Of a stretch of DNA of 64,000 bases, positions 19,475 to 27,463 are shown piece after piece. A program made the translations under genes and the position numbers. Numbering within the stretch: the first letter of the stretch is position 1; each line of letters begins with the position of its first letter. The notes beneath the pieces are model-generated. The model had not been told where the DNA came from, did not search any database, and saw only the letters and a list, made by a program, of their open reading frames with translations. The DNA is from Stentor roeselii (taxonomy: Eukaryota; Ciliophora; Heterotrichea; Heterotrichida; Stentoridae): positions 1 through 64,000 of the forward strand of contig RSEH01000043.1 in NCBI GenBank assembly GCA_006503475.1, written 5' to 3'.

Positions 19475-20221
19475 ATGTCAGTAGCTTATCGGAATCCCTG
19501 GACAGCTGAAGAGGACTTCGCTGTCAATCACCTTGTCGCTGAACTCGGCTCGAATAACTGGGCACTTCTTGCTAAACGAATGGCTTCGCAATTCCATATC
19601 GTTCGCAGGTCGGGAAAACAATGCAGAGAGCGCTGGTATAATCATTTGAGTCCTGATGTCGATAAACGGCCTTGGACTGAAGAAGAAGACGATGTTATTG
19701 TTGACTTGTATAAAAAGGTTGGAAAACGATGGACTACCATCGCTAATCAACTTCCGGGACGTACTGACAACTCGGTTAAAAACAGGTTTTATAGCTGTCT
19801 TCGAAGGAAAATCAGAAAATTCAGCAGGAAAAAAAATAATCAAAGGAAAATCGATGAGGCGAAGATAAATTTGAGTGAAAATAAGGAAATGTCTTTGGGA
19901 AGTCATCAGGAAAATGAATCGTGCACAGTGATTGAAAATGGGATTTTAGGCCAGGATCAGGGAAAGAGGGGGGGGTTTAATGCATTTCTTGCATTTCAGA
20001 ATGGGAGTGAACAGAGCAGAAGGAATGAAACGAGTCATGAATCTTCACTACTTGGTTTTGAAGAAGAAATAAGACTACTGAGTCTTTATTCTATGACTTT
20101 TAATTACTTTTGTTTTTACCAGGGATTAGAGAGTTATCGAAAGATGATGGAATCTGGGAAGCTTCATGAATTTCAAAATAGGAATCAAGAAATTCATGGG
20201 AAGAAAGGGTTCAATAGATAG
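19475..20221 (+). CDS. R2R3-type Myb transcription factor
   Basis: A 248-residue protein starting at the ATG of MSVAYRNPW; the open frame reaches back to 19451 only through a non-ATG codon. Two Myb repeats occupy residues about 7-115. R2 begins NPWTAEEDFAVNHLV and ends SGKQCRERWYNHLSP; R3 begins RPWTEEEDDVIVDLY and ends GRTDNSVKNRFYSCL, giving the regularly spaced tryptophans and the DNA-reading third helices of c-Myb-like factors. R2 has about five extra residues (around FHIVRR) before its recognition helix. The remainder is basic then Ser/Glu-rich and not conserved. It should bind DNA in the nucleus; targets unknown. Confidence 0.93.
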   Translation: MSVAYRNPWTAEEDFAVNHLVAELGSNNWALLAKRMASQFHIVRRSGKQCRERWYNHLSPDVDKRPWTEEEDDVIVDLYKKVGKRWTTIANQLPGRTDNSVKNRFYSCLRRKIRKFSRKKNNQRKIDEAKINLSENKEMSLGSHQENESCTVIENGILGQDQGKRGGFNAFLAFQNGSEQSRRNETSHESSLLGFEEEIRLLSLYSMTFNYFCFYQGLESYRKMMESGKLHEFQNRNQEIHGKKGFNR

Positions 20222-20998
20222 GAATATATTAGTTTAGCATTTTGGGAATTTTTGTTGGTTACTTGTGTTTTTGAATTAAAGATTTATACTTTTGTTTTAG
20301 TAGAATTTTTAATATTTGAGCAGTGTTTTTTCCCATTTTCAAATATAAAAACTTCATAAAGTTGAAAAATATGATATAATTGTTTTGAATATATACCATT
20401 CTGATCATCAAGTTGATTTAATAAAAAAGAAATTGGAGTATTTATATAATTTTGAGTTGATTGCTAAGTTATAAAAAGTAAGAAGTACTTGCTTATAATA
20501 GTTCAAATACTATAATTCTCATAAAATTTCTTCATTTACTATCTACTAGCTAAAGAAAGAAATTCTGATTTAATCCAGCTTTTCATGAAATATTCGACTC
20601 ATTCTGACTCACCAAGCATATCCTAAGTGAATTTTAAATATTTTATATTGCGATATAAAAGCCTAGATATAGTATCACTTGTATTAATTTAACCTTAATA
20701 ATCCTAAAGAATGATCCTAAAACGATAAACCATTTATAGATTCAAATAAATTAGCAATTTATATAAACTTTGTGAATTATAGTTAAAAATGATGTAAATA
20801 GTAATATAAAAGTTTATAACTCTATAATTCTTTCCTATACTCCTTATTTGAAGAACTGATATCAAAAGTATCTCTATTATAATAAAGTGTATCTATTGAA
20901 TATATATTGAGCAAAAATTTCCTTGAAATTTCCATTTTCTCCAAAACTAATAAAATCACTAAAACCATCTCAAAATCCAAACTTTCATATTAAATAAA
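20222..20998. other. Intergenic spacer between convergent genes
   Basis: About 780 AT-rich bases between the Myb stop (+) and the stop of a - gene at 20999. No ORF, RNA gene or clear repeat was seen. It is unusually long for convergent neighbours in this window, which are mostly 2-70 bp apart. Confidence 0.6.
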
Positions 20999-21517
20999 TT
21001 AGTACATCGGGTGCGACAAATCCTTTAAAATACTCTTCAAAATCTGATCCTGATACTGTTTAACCGACCCTTTTCGATGCGACTTATGACTTTTATCAAT
21101 AACCTTATATCGACTTTCCCTGCTTTTTGCACTCTGCAAGCTAGAATACCTATTTCCCTTGCTACCATTTCGAACCAAATCCTGATTAAGCGAAGCAGTC
21201 GAGACATAACTAACACTTTGCCTTTCAGAAGGGTATTCCAATCCCTCATCAAAAAGATTAGGCCCAGCAGCTTTAACAATTCCATGCAAGTCCTTTAACC
21301 CATCACTGAAATACGGAATCAAATACTTCTGTTTCTCAAGTTTCTTAAGTTTTTCAAAGCTGGAACAAAACTGTTGACTCCAATGAATGTCTAAAATTTC
21401 TCTTTTTTTCCTAAGAACTTCTAAAATAAAGGCTTGCATGAGCAAAACGCTTTCAAACAAGACATTGTTATAGCTGGTTTCCAGTGATCTGGTGGAAAAT
21501 CCGCTGTAAATAGACAT
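20999..21517 (-). CDS. Hypothetical helical protein
   Basis: A 172-residue protein with no recognised domain. Residues about 15-65 form amphipathic helices (LFESVLLMQAFILEVLRKKRE, then FEKLKKLEKQKYLIPYF). The C-terminal half is Ser/Arg/Lys-rich (LQSAKSRESRYKVIDKSHKS) and ends in a helix LKSILKDLSHPMY. It begins 12 bp after the stop of the alpha-galactosidase gene on the same strand. No function can be assigned. Confidence 0.7.
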   Translation of the reverse strand: MSIYSGFSTRSLETSYNNVLFESVLLMQAFILEVLRKKREILDIHWSQQFCSSFEKLKKLEKQKYLIPYFSDGLKDLHGIVKAAGPNLFDEGLEYPSERQSVSYVSTASLNQDLVRNGSKGNRYSSLQSAKSRESRYKVIDKSHKSHRKGSVKQYQDQILKSILKDLSHPMY

Positions 21518-21529
21518 TTATAGTCTTAA

Positions 21530-22723
21530 CTAATTAGCGGCGGGCTTTTCACCGTTGTTTAGGCCTGACCTGGAGACTCTGTAGATCTTTATTGAATGCT
21601 TTGTCAGGACTGGGATGCTGATGGTCGAAGTCACTTGTTGGGTCTTGTCCCAAAGTTCTGTCACTTTTGCTGGCACTGGAATGCCGTACTCGGCTAAGTT
21701 CACTGTTGCTGTTATGTTGTAGTTACCCCAGTTTGTCACTGTTATTACGGAATCTCCACCGCTTAGATCTCCAACGAAGATGTTTGCCTCGCCTCCTAGG
21801 AAATAGTTGGCGTATGTGCAAGCTTTCTTGCAAACTGCTTGCTTCCCTAGTGGGTCTTGATTTATTGCTATTACGTCTGCATTTGATAGAATAGCCAGAG
21901 TATCACTACTCATTTTCGTCAAATCACACCCAATAATAAGTGGAGCCTTAACAGCAGCCCAAAGACTAAAATGAGTTTTATACTCATTACTAGTCATCCC
22001 TCCATTTCCAACTTCCAGCATATCAGGGTCATTCCAAGCTCCAGGAGCTGCTGCATTAGCATGCAAAGAATTTTCAAAAAAATTAAGAGCCATGCTGCTC
22101 CAAACATCTTTAATATCCTGAGTAGTCCTCCAGCTATTTCCAGTCTCAGGTCCCCAGTTCCAAGGCGATTCCTGTCCCCAATTACAAAGCGAGTAAAAAA
22201 TAGGTCTTCCGGTCTTGTTAAGCGCATCTCTCATAGCCGGGTACCTCTGAAGAGCAGGAAGGCCCTGATTGAAGCAATTATCGTATTTCAAGTAATCAAT
22301 TCCCCAGCTAGCGAAAGTATTCGCGTCAGTCACTTCATGGTTTAGAGACCCGGGGTACTCGGCGCATGTTAAATTCCCTGCGTCGGAATAGATTCCTAGC
22401 TTCAGGCCGAGACTGTGCACGAATGAGGCAAGGCTCGCCATTCCTGATGGAAATTTAGAAGGGTCGGGAACTATCTCGCCCTGAGCGTTTCGAGACTTGA
22501 GAGGCCAGCAGTCGTCGATGTTTATGTAGTTGTAGCCTAACTTGCTTAGACCCGATGATACTAAGGAGGAGGCTGCTCCTCGGATTACTGTCTCGTTTAT
22601 GTTGCAGGCGAAGTGGTTCCAAGAGTTCCAACCCATCTGGGGAGTACGCCCGAGACCGTTGTTGAGAGATGAACATTGGAGTAGAAAGGTTGTGATTAGT
22701 ATCAGCAGAGACCTGTAAGCCAT
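21530..22723 (-). CDS. Secreted alpha-galactosidase, glycoside hydrolase family 27
   Basis: A 397-residue enzyme that should remove terminal alpha-linked galactose (or N-acetylgalactosamine) from glycans. A signal peptide is evident (LLILITTFLLQCSSL), so it is secreted or goes to food vacuoles. The GH27 barrel begins GLGRTPQMGWNSWNHFAC. The nucleophile lies in YLKYDNC (Asp148) and the acid/base in WNDPDML (Asp234); both are present, as are IDDCW, AGNLTC and the paired cysteines. The C-terminal 100 residues form the beta-sandwich usual for the family. Length is normal for GH27. It shares a 44-bp divergent spacer with an MFS transporter, which may point to coordinated expression, though cargo of that transporter is unknown. 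Confidence 0.95.
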   Translation of the reverse strand: MAYRSLLILITTFLLQCSSLNNGLGRTPQMGWNSWNHFACNINETVIRGAASSLVSSGLSKLGYNYINIDDCWPLKSRNAQGEIVPDPSKFPSGMASLASFVHSLGLKLGIYSDAGNLTCAEYPGSLNHEVTDANTFASWGIDYLKYDNCFNQGLPALQRYPAMRDALNKTGRPIFYSLCNWGQESPWNWGPETGNSWRTTQDIKDVWSSMALNFFENSLHANAAAPGAWNDPDMLEVGNGGMTSNEYKTHFSLWAAVKAPLIIGCDLTKMSSDTLAILSNADVIAINQDPLGKQAVCKKACTYANYFLGGEANIFVGDLSGGDSVITVTNWGNYNITATVNLAEYGIPVPAKVTELWDKTQQVTSTISIPVLTKHSIKIYRVSRSGLNNGEKPAAN

Positions 22724-22767
22724 TATAAATGTTTCACCAAAAAAAATAATCTATTAATCGAAAGTTC
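22724..22767. promoter_or_regulatory. 44-bp bidirectional spacer
   Basis: Only 44 bases separate the divergent ATGs of the alpha-galactosidase (-) and MFS transporter (+) genes. Both promoters and leaders must fit in or overlap this AT-rich stretch (contains aaaaaaaataatctattaat) or extend into coding sequence. Confidence 0.6.
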
Positions 22768-24132
22768 ATGGATACTCTAAGAGAAGCCTGGTTATTAAAC
22801 AGAAACTACTTCTCAGTGCTAGGAGGAAGCTTAGCTCATCTAGTCTTAGGAACAGTCTACATAACAGGAAACCTAACAATATACCTATCCTCCTACTTAC
22901 AGCATCAAAACCAAAACATAACCCCAGAAGACCTAAGTATTTTACTTCCTCTCCAAATCACAGGAATAACACTCGCAATGTTCTTAGGTCCTCTTTTACT
23001 ATCCAAGCGATCCTCCAAGACGTAAAATAAATTTAGTATCCTATTACTAGGAAATTCCACAATGATACTCTCAGCATATCTCTCATCATTCATGACAAGT
23101 TACCCTTTACTCTGTCTCTTTTACGGTTTATTTCAAGGAATCGGTGTAGGGATCTCAGTAATCTAAACTCAGTACACAGTTCCTTTAATAGTAGGCTGGA
23201 GCCTTTACCCAAGTCACAAGGGTCGAATAAGCGGGTTGACTTTAGCAGGTTTTGGTCTTGGTTCCTCAATTTTCAACCTGGTATCAACACACATGATAAA
23301 CCCTTCAAATCGCCGAGCTTCTGAAAAAATAAATGACGATTATTACTTTGACTCGGAAATATCATCTCGATTTCCTTCAGTTCTGCGTAATCTCTGCCTT
23401 ATCTACGTTCTTCTCTCTCTCCTGGCAGTTGTTCTAATAACTGAAGTAGACTCGAGTAGTTCAAATAAATTGAATGACCCAAGCCAACAAGTGCATGCTC
23501 ATCATGAATGTCCCAGTATCAAGGAAGGGCTTAAAAGTAAAGTCTTTTGGTCACTGGTCATTATGTCGTTTTTTTCTATCATGCCTGGGTACTTCGTTGC
23601 TAATTGTTTTAAGGTTTTTGGAAGGACTTATATTGAAGATGACCAGTTTTTAGCAGTTGTTGGGTCTGTTAGCTCGTGTTTTAATGGATCTTCTAGGATT
23701 CTCTGGGGATGGGCGATGGATCGACAAGGGTTTAAGAGAACTTATGCGATTTTACTGGTAGTTCAGACGAGTTTTATGTTTCTTTTTTACAGAATTGCAG
23801 GGCAAAAGTTTCTTTACTTGATCTGGGTTTCAGTTATTTTATCTTGTGAAGGAGGCCATTTCGTATTATTTTCTGCAGTTTCTTCAAGAATTTTCGGAAG
23901 AGAGTAAGTTTTAGACAGGAATGGAGGAACTATTTATACCTTTCTCACTTACGCCTTCGCTTCAGGGGCATTAATGAGTTTCATGTTCCAGTCAACCTTA
24001 ACTTCTTCAATCGGTTACCAAGGTTTGATCTACACCTTAAGCCTCCTTTCACTGATAAGCCCAATCATCCTACATTCCTTCAAAGAGTCTCATACCTGGC
24101 CATTAAAACATTCAAACATCGAGTTAAGTTAA
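22768..24132 (+). CDS. MFS transporter, OFA/monocarboxylate-like (four exons)
   Basis: Exons 22768-23021, 23037-23157, 23173-23903 and 23919-24132 give 439 residues with about 12 membrane helices. The first half reads through LGGSLAHLVLGTVYITGN and, after the first intron, ILLLGNSTMILSAYL... YGLFQGIGVGIS; the third exon opens YTVPLIVGWSLYPSHKGRISGL, the loop pattern (W-x-x-x-x-x-K-G-R) found in oxalate/formate-antiporter-like major facilitators. The second half starts at LKSKVFWSLVIMSFF after a hydrophilic central loop. Substrate is unknown; a small carboxylate is the family-based guess. Without splicing, each intron would interrupt the frame with TAA. It is divergent from the alpha-galactosidase and its stop lies 6 bp from that of the next, convergent gene. 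Confidence 0.9.
23022..23036 (+). other. 15-nt intron 1 of MFS gene
   Basis: gtaaaataaatttag, phase 2. Splicing joins SSKT to ILLLGNS and removes an in-frame TAA. A at position 10. Confidence 0.93.
23158..23172 (+). other. 15-nt intron 2 of MFS gene
   Basis: gtaatctaaactcag, phase 0. Splicing joins GVGIS to YTVPLIVGW and removes an in-frame TAA. A at position 10. Confidence 0.93.
23904..23918 (+). other. 15-nt intron 3 of MFS gene
   Basis: gtaagttttagacag, phase 2. Splicing joins RIFGRE to NGGTIYTFLTYAF and removes an in-frame TAA. A at position 10. Confidence 0.93.
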
Positions 24133-24138
24133 CTACAA

Positions 24139-24699
24139 TCAATTAAACCTTCTTCTAATCATATCTTCTACATTTTTTCTCTTCTTTATTTTTTTCTTGT
24201 TTTTCGGTCGAGTGACTGAGAACCTTCTGACCTGTGGCCATTCCTCAGACTGTTTTTTTTCAGCAGAAATGGAAGAACTGGCAGTTTTCGCACTTTTGCA
24301 AGTTAAATACGCCGTGTCCATCATAATCTCCTGGTCAGTCCTTCTCTTTTTTACCCCGTTAAGCATGAGTCCAGGTTCGAATTCCATTGTGTCTCCGACC
24401 ATGAAGTACCCGTTGTTCGATGTTTCTTTTTCCAAGTGCAAAGAACGATAAGGACTGCCACTTCTTATTCTTGGACGGTAAAGCTCGGGACTGTAAGAAC
24501 CTGGACCTACTCGGTACCCTGTGCGCTTCGCCAGGATGTCGTAAGCGATGAAGCGCTTTTCACAGTTAAATGAACTGCGCTTCGAGTCTCCTTTTGGAGA
24601 ACTGAAGGCTACTGAACGCCCGTCGTAAGTTGACTTGAAATCGTATGATAAAGGCGTTTTTTCCTTGGAACTACGGAATTGAAGAAGAGTTGGACGCAT
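24139..24699 (-). CDS. STPGR/SHIPPO-motif protein
   Basis: A 186-residue protein with the motif VGPGSYSPE at about residues 64-72, the short Pro-Gly repeat seen in ODF3/SHIPPO and other STPGR-type proteins that bind the inside or surface of ciliary microtubules. Only one clear copy is present. The rest is Ser/Lys-rich, with a very basic C-terminus (RPKNKKKIKKRKNVEDMIRR). A ciliary or cortical microtubule-associated role is inferred. Its stop is 6 bp from the convergent MFS stop, and its ATG lies 27 bp from the stop of the next - gene. Confidence 0.75.
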   Translation of the reverse strand: MRPTLLQFRSSKEKTPLSYDFKSTYDGRSVAFSSPKGDSKRSSFNCEKRFIAYDILAKRTGYRVGPGSYSPELYRPRIRSGSPYRSLHLEKETSNNGYFMVGDTMEFEPGLMLNGVKKRRTDQEIMMDTAYLTCKSAKTASSSISAEKKQSEEWPQVRRFSVTRPKNKKKIKKRKNVEDMIRRRFN

Positions 24700-24726
24700 T
24701 TTTATAACGATTGAAGAAGGTTTGAA

Positions 24727-26556
24727 TTAAGTTATTTTGGGAGAGATTATTAGATGCTTTTGAAGCTTTTTTAAAAGAGATGAAATGGATTCTAGGTCTT
24801 TTGAATCGATTTTTAGATGTTTCAAGGCTTGGATTATGTGGGTGGATAATGTTGATAGCGTTGAGTCTTCGATTTTTAATGGGTGGTGATGGGATATTAA
24901 ACGTTTTTCGTAGTCGATGTTGTATTTGCAGTTTAAGATGGTTGAGATTCCAGGACATTTTAACTCGTTTCGGTTGTTTATTAGAGTCTCGTTTGGGATT
25001 AGTAGGTCTTCGAGGGTTTGGATAAAGTTTTTGATGATGTTTTCTCCATATTTTTTTGGAAAGTCTATGGTTGGAAAAATTGATTTTTTTAAGTTTACCA
25101 TCAAAATATCAAATCTTCCAACCGATTTCTCAAAATCTCTAAGATGAATTTTCGTTTTACTATCAAAAATGCAATTATTGGTAATCAAAATCCTTTGATT
25201 TCCATTTTTTTCACAAGTTTCAGATTTAGCAGTAGAAGCTTTACTGTTACTTTTTTTCAAAACCTTTTTAAGCCCAGTTTCCTGTCGAGTGAGTCGTTTC
25301 AAATAATTATACCTCGCATCTAAATTTTTTTCATCATTGAACTGTGACTGATACTCATTGATTAAGTCCCTCTTCGTGGCGAAAATATTAGGAATTTTTG
25401 TTCCATTTCTAATACGATCGATTTTATTCATGACTCTTCCGAACTTGTCCCCAAGAGATTCATTACAACCATCGATGTTGTTTGAACAACTGAAGTAACT
25501 TTTTGACCTAAAAGATTTTTGAATAGTTTCTTGTGACTTTCCAACTTGAAGAATAACTGTCGAGTCATTTTGAGAACTCACTTCTAGGTCAGGTATTGGG
25601 GTGACTGGCGCTTGAGAACTTTTTAAAACCTCAGAAAACTTGTAGTTTAAAAGTTTTCCACAAGGACATGAAAAAAAAGCCCATTTTCCTGAAGGGTCTT
25701 TGATAAAATCGAAAAATATCAAGGAAAACTTTAAGCCTGTGAATTTTTCAACGATTTCTTTTAAAGAGGACACTGAAACATGTAGGTCTTTATCAGTGAC
25801 TTTAAAAGGGTGGATCCTTAAATTCGAAATATTTAAATCATTGATACAAAAAGTTTCTCTAGCGTCGCGAGCTTCGCCATCCAATAATTTTTTTTGCGTT
25901 AATCTTGCCAAAAGCGAATTTTTCTCAATTTTCTTCTTCTTACCAGTAACAGTTTTAATATCTTCAATGATAAAATATTGAAAATTTCCAGTTTTATCCG
26001 CAACAGCTCTTAACAAAGGTGAGATTTTCCCTCCAGGTATAAAATGCTGTACAATTCCTAAATTTCCATAAAAAACCCTGATTTTTTCAATGATTTCTTC
26101 TTTGGTATAAATAAATTCAAGGCTTGAAGTTCCAGGTTTAAAAACAAAAACAGGAAACTTTTGACTTGTCTTTGGACTGATCGCTAAAAATTCCGCAAAA
26201 GCAGTTTTTTCATCTGAGACTTGTAAGTACCCAGCAGAGTCAGTTGATAAAAAAGAAACAGGATGTGGAAGGACCAGGGTAGGGACGATATTGATTTTCA
26301 CTTTTCGGGTCTTCACAAATGAGCAGAGCTGTGAAAAAAAGTTGGGAAATCTTTGAAGGTTGAGATTTGGAACTAGAATCGATTTTGAGAGCATCTTTCT
26401 TTTAAGTCCTGCTGAAGAAGCCCTGTTTTCCGCTTTGACTCTGTTGAACTTAGCCAGTGAGCCGATTTGATGAGTTTTAAAAAGGGCGAAGGTCTGGTTG
26501 TAGTCATTTATCACTTTAGACACTTCTTCTTGACAGGCAAATAAACAGTTTTTCAT
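24727..26556 (-). CDS. Large conserved-looking protein, function unknown
   Basis: A 609-residue protein with no domain I can name. Residues about 1-330 appear globular: helices at the N-terminus, then strands such as INIVPTLVLPHPVSFL and FPVFVFKPGTSSLEFIYTKE, then IVQHFIPGGKISPLLRAVAD, and FFDFIKDPSGKWAFFSCPCGK where two cysteines sit in a CPC motif. A Ser/Asn/Lys-rich linker follows, with a Lys-rich coiled segment around residues 390-440, and a C-terminal helical region of about 140 residues rich in Ile and Leu. It shares a 114-bp divergent spacer with the NADAR-like gene. Confidence 0.8.
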   Translation of the reverse strand: MKNCLFACQEEVSKVINDYNQTFALFKTHQIGSLAKFNRVKAENRASSAGLKRKMLSKSILVPNLNLQRFPNFFSQLCSFVKTRKVKINIVPTLVLPHPVSFLSTDSAGYLQVSDEKTAFAEFLAISPKTSQKFPVFVFKPGTSSLEFIYTKEEIIEKIRVFYGNLGIVQHFIPGGKISPLLRAVADKTGNFQYFIIEDIKTVTGKKKKIEKNSLLARLTQKKLLDGEARDARETFCINDLNISNLRIHPFKVTDKDLHVSVSSLKEIVEKFTGLKFSLIFFDFIKDPSGKWAFFSCPCGKLLNYKFSEVLKSSQAPVTPIPDLEVSSQNDSTVILQVGKSQETIQKSFRSKSYFSCSNNIDGCNESLGDKFGRVMNKIDRIRNGTKIPNIFATKRDLINEYQSQFNDEKNLDARYNYLKRLTRQETGLKKVLKKSNSKASTAKSETCEKNGNQRILITNNCIFDSKTKIHLRDFEKSVGRFDILMVNLKKSIFPTIDFPKKYGENIIKNFIQTLEDLLIPNETLINNRNELKCPGISTILNCKYNIDYEKRLISHHHPLKIEDSTLSTLSTHIIQALKHLKIDSKDLESISSLLKKLQKHLIISPKIT

Positions 26557-26670
26557 TTGTTATTCAAATAACCCTGGATGGCCAATAGTAAACAAATTAA
26601 AAATTTTTAAAACTCTAAAAATCTCTGAAACCTTCTGTTGAATCTTTCCTCATTTGCTTCTTTCACATAA

Positions 26671-27456
26671 ATGGAATCAACTCTTTGCTCTGACAACGAG
26701 TTATCAATCCGACCTCCTAAAATCTTCATAAAAAAAAGCCTGGCACGTCCAGACCGTTCACAGTCCCCAACTCTTTTCTATGAAAAGTCATTTCCCAAAT
26801 TACCTCCTCTTAAGCTTTTAGGAAATCCATCATTAAACAAGACACCTCCTCCAAACCCCAGAGGACTGAACCTAATCCAATCATCAAGTCGTTTGAAGTC
26901 AATAGTAAAAAGTTCAATCTTCCCCGACATGCCAGGGAAAAACTTAAACAGAGCTCCTTCAGTTAGTGACCTTCTCCCTCCTCTAACTAAACTTCCTTCA
27001 GGAAAAGACGTAAAATGCTCTAAATGTGAAAAACAATGCACAATTTTTAACGATGTTCAATTAAATGAGTTTAAACTTTGGTCTACTTGTCCTGATTGTC
27101 AGGACCTGCAATTTCCAACTTCTCCAGAAATCGACTTTTTCGATGTGATCACCTTTCAAGCGACTGGAGAATACCAAGAGTTCGCCCTTGAAGCCAACAT
27201 TCCTTTTTGGATGGAAGGCCAGATTTGGCCTTCGGCTTTAGACTGTATTAAAAAGCTGGGAAAGGGAAAAGCTTTTAAAGTAAATCAACAGAAAGTTAGA
27301 CAGCATCCAAGACTTGAGCAGTTGTTAAAAGCGACTGGAAGTAAAGAGTTGATTCATTTGATGCCTGGGAATAAGTACTGGGGTGTTAGCTTTAATGGAA
27401 TTGGAGGGAATCGACTTGGGAAGATTTTAATGAATGTCCGCGCGGAGCTGTTGTAA
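26671..27456 (+). CDS. Zinc ribbon plus degenerate NADAR-domain protein
   Basis: A 261-residue protein. Residues 1-110 are Pro/Ser-rich and disordered. Cys116, Cys119, Cys140 and Cys143 (KCSKCEK... TCPDCQ) form a probable zinc ribbon. Residues about 154-261 end with NKYWGVSFNGIGGNRLGKIL and NVRAEL, the hallmark C-terminus of NADAR/YbiA-family N-glycosidases, which act on ADP-ribose or riboflavin-precursor glycosidic bonds. The usual WPSxEH segment reads WPSALD (186-191), so the Glu-His pair of that motif is absent, and the middle of the domain is shorter than usual. Activity is therefore doubtful; binding an ADP-ribosyl ligand is an alternative. Its stop is 7 bp from that of the convergent gene. 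Confidence 0.82.
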   Translation: MESTLCSDNELSIRPPKIFIKKSLARPDRSQSPTLFYEKSFPKLPPLKLLGNPSLNKTPPPNPRGLNLIQSSSRLKSIVKSSIFPDMPGKNLNRAPSVSDLLPPLTKLPSGKDVKCSKCEKQCTIFNDVQLNEFKLWSTCPDCQDLQFPTSPEIDFFDVITFQATGEYQEFALEANIPFWMEGQIWPSALDCIKKLGKGKAFKVNQQKVRQHPRLEQLLKATGSKELIHLMPGNKYWGVSFNGIGGNRLGKILMNVRAELL

Positions 27457-27463
27457 AATAAGG

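Noticed and set aside
22768-24132. TAA read as glutamine inside the MFS gene, suggesting a ciliate variant code
   Set aside because: Each in-frame TAA lies in a 15-nt GT...AG segment whose removal restores the frame and the membrane-helix pattern, and many genes here end properly on TAA, TAG or TGA.
24368-24382. GGTTCGAATTCC resembling a tRNA B box
   Set aside because: Lies within the STPGR-protein coding frame with no flanking tRNA structure.
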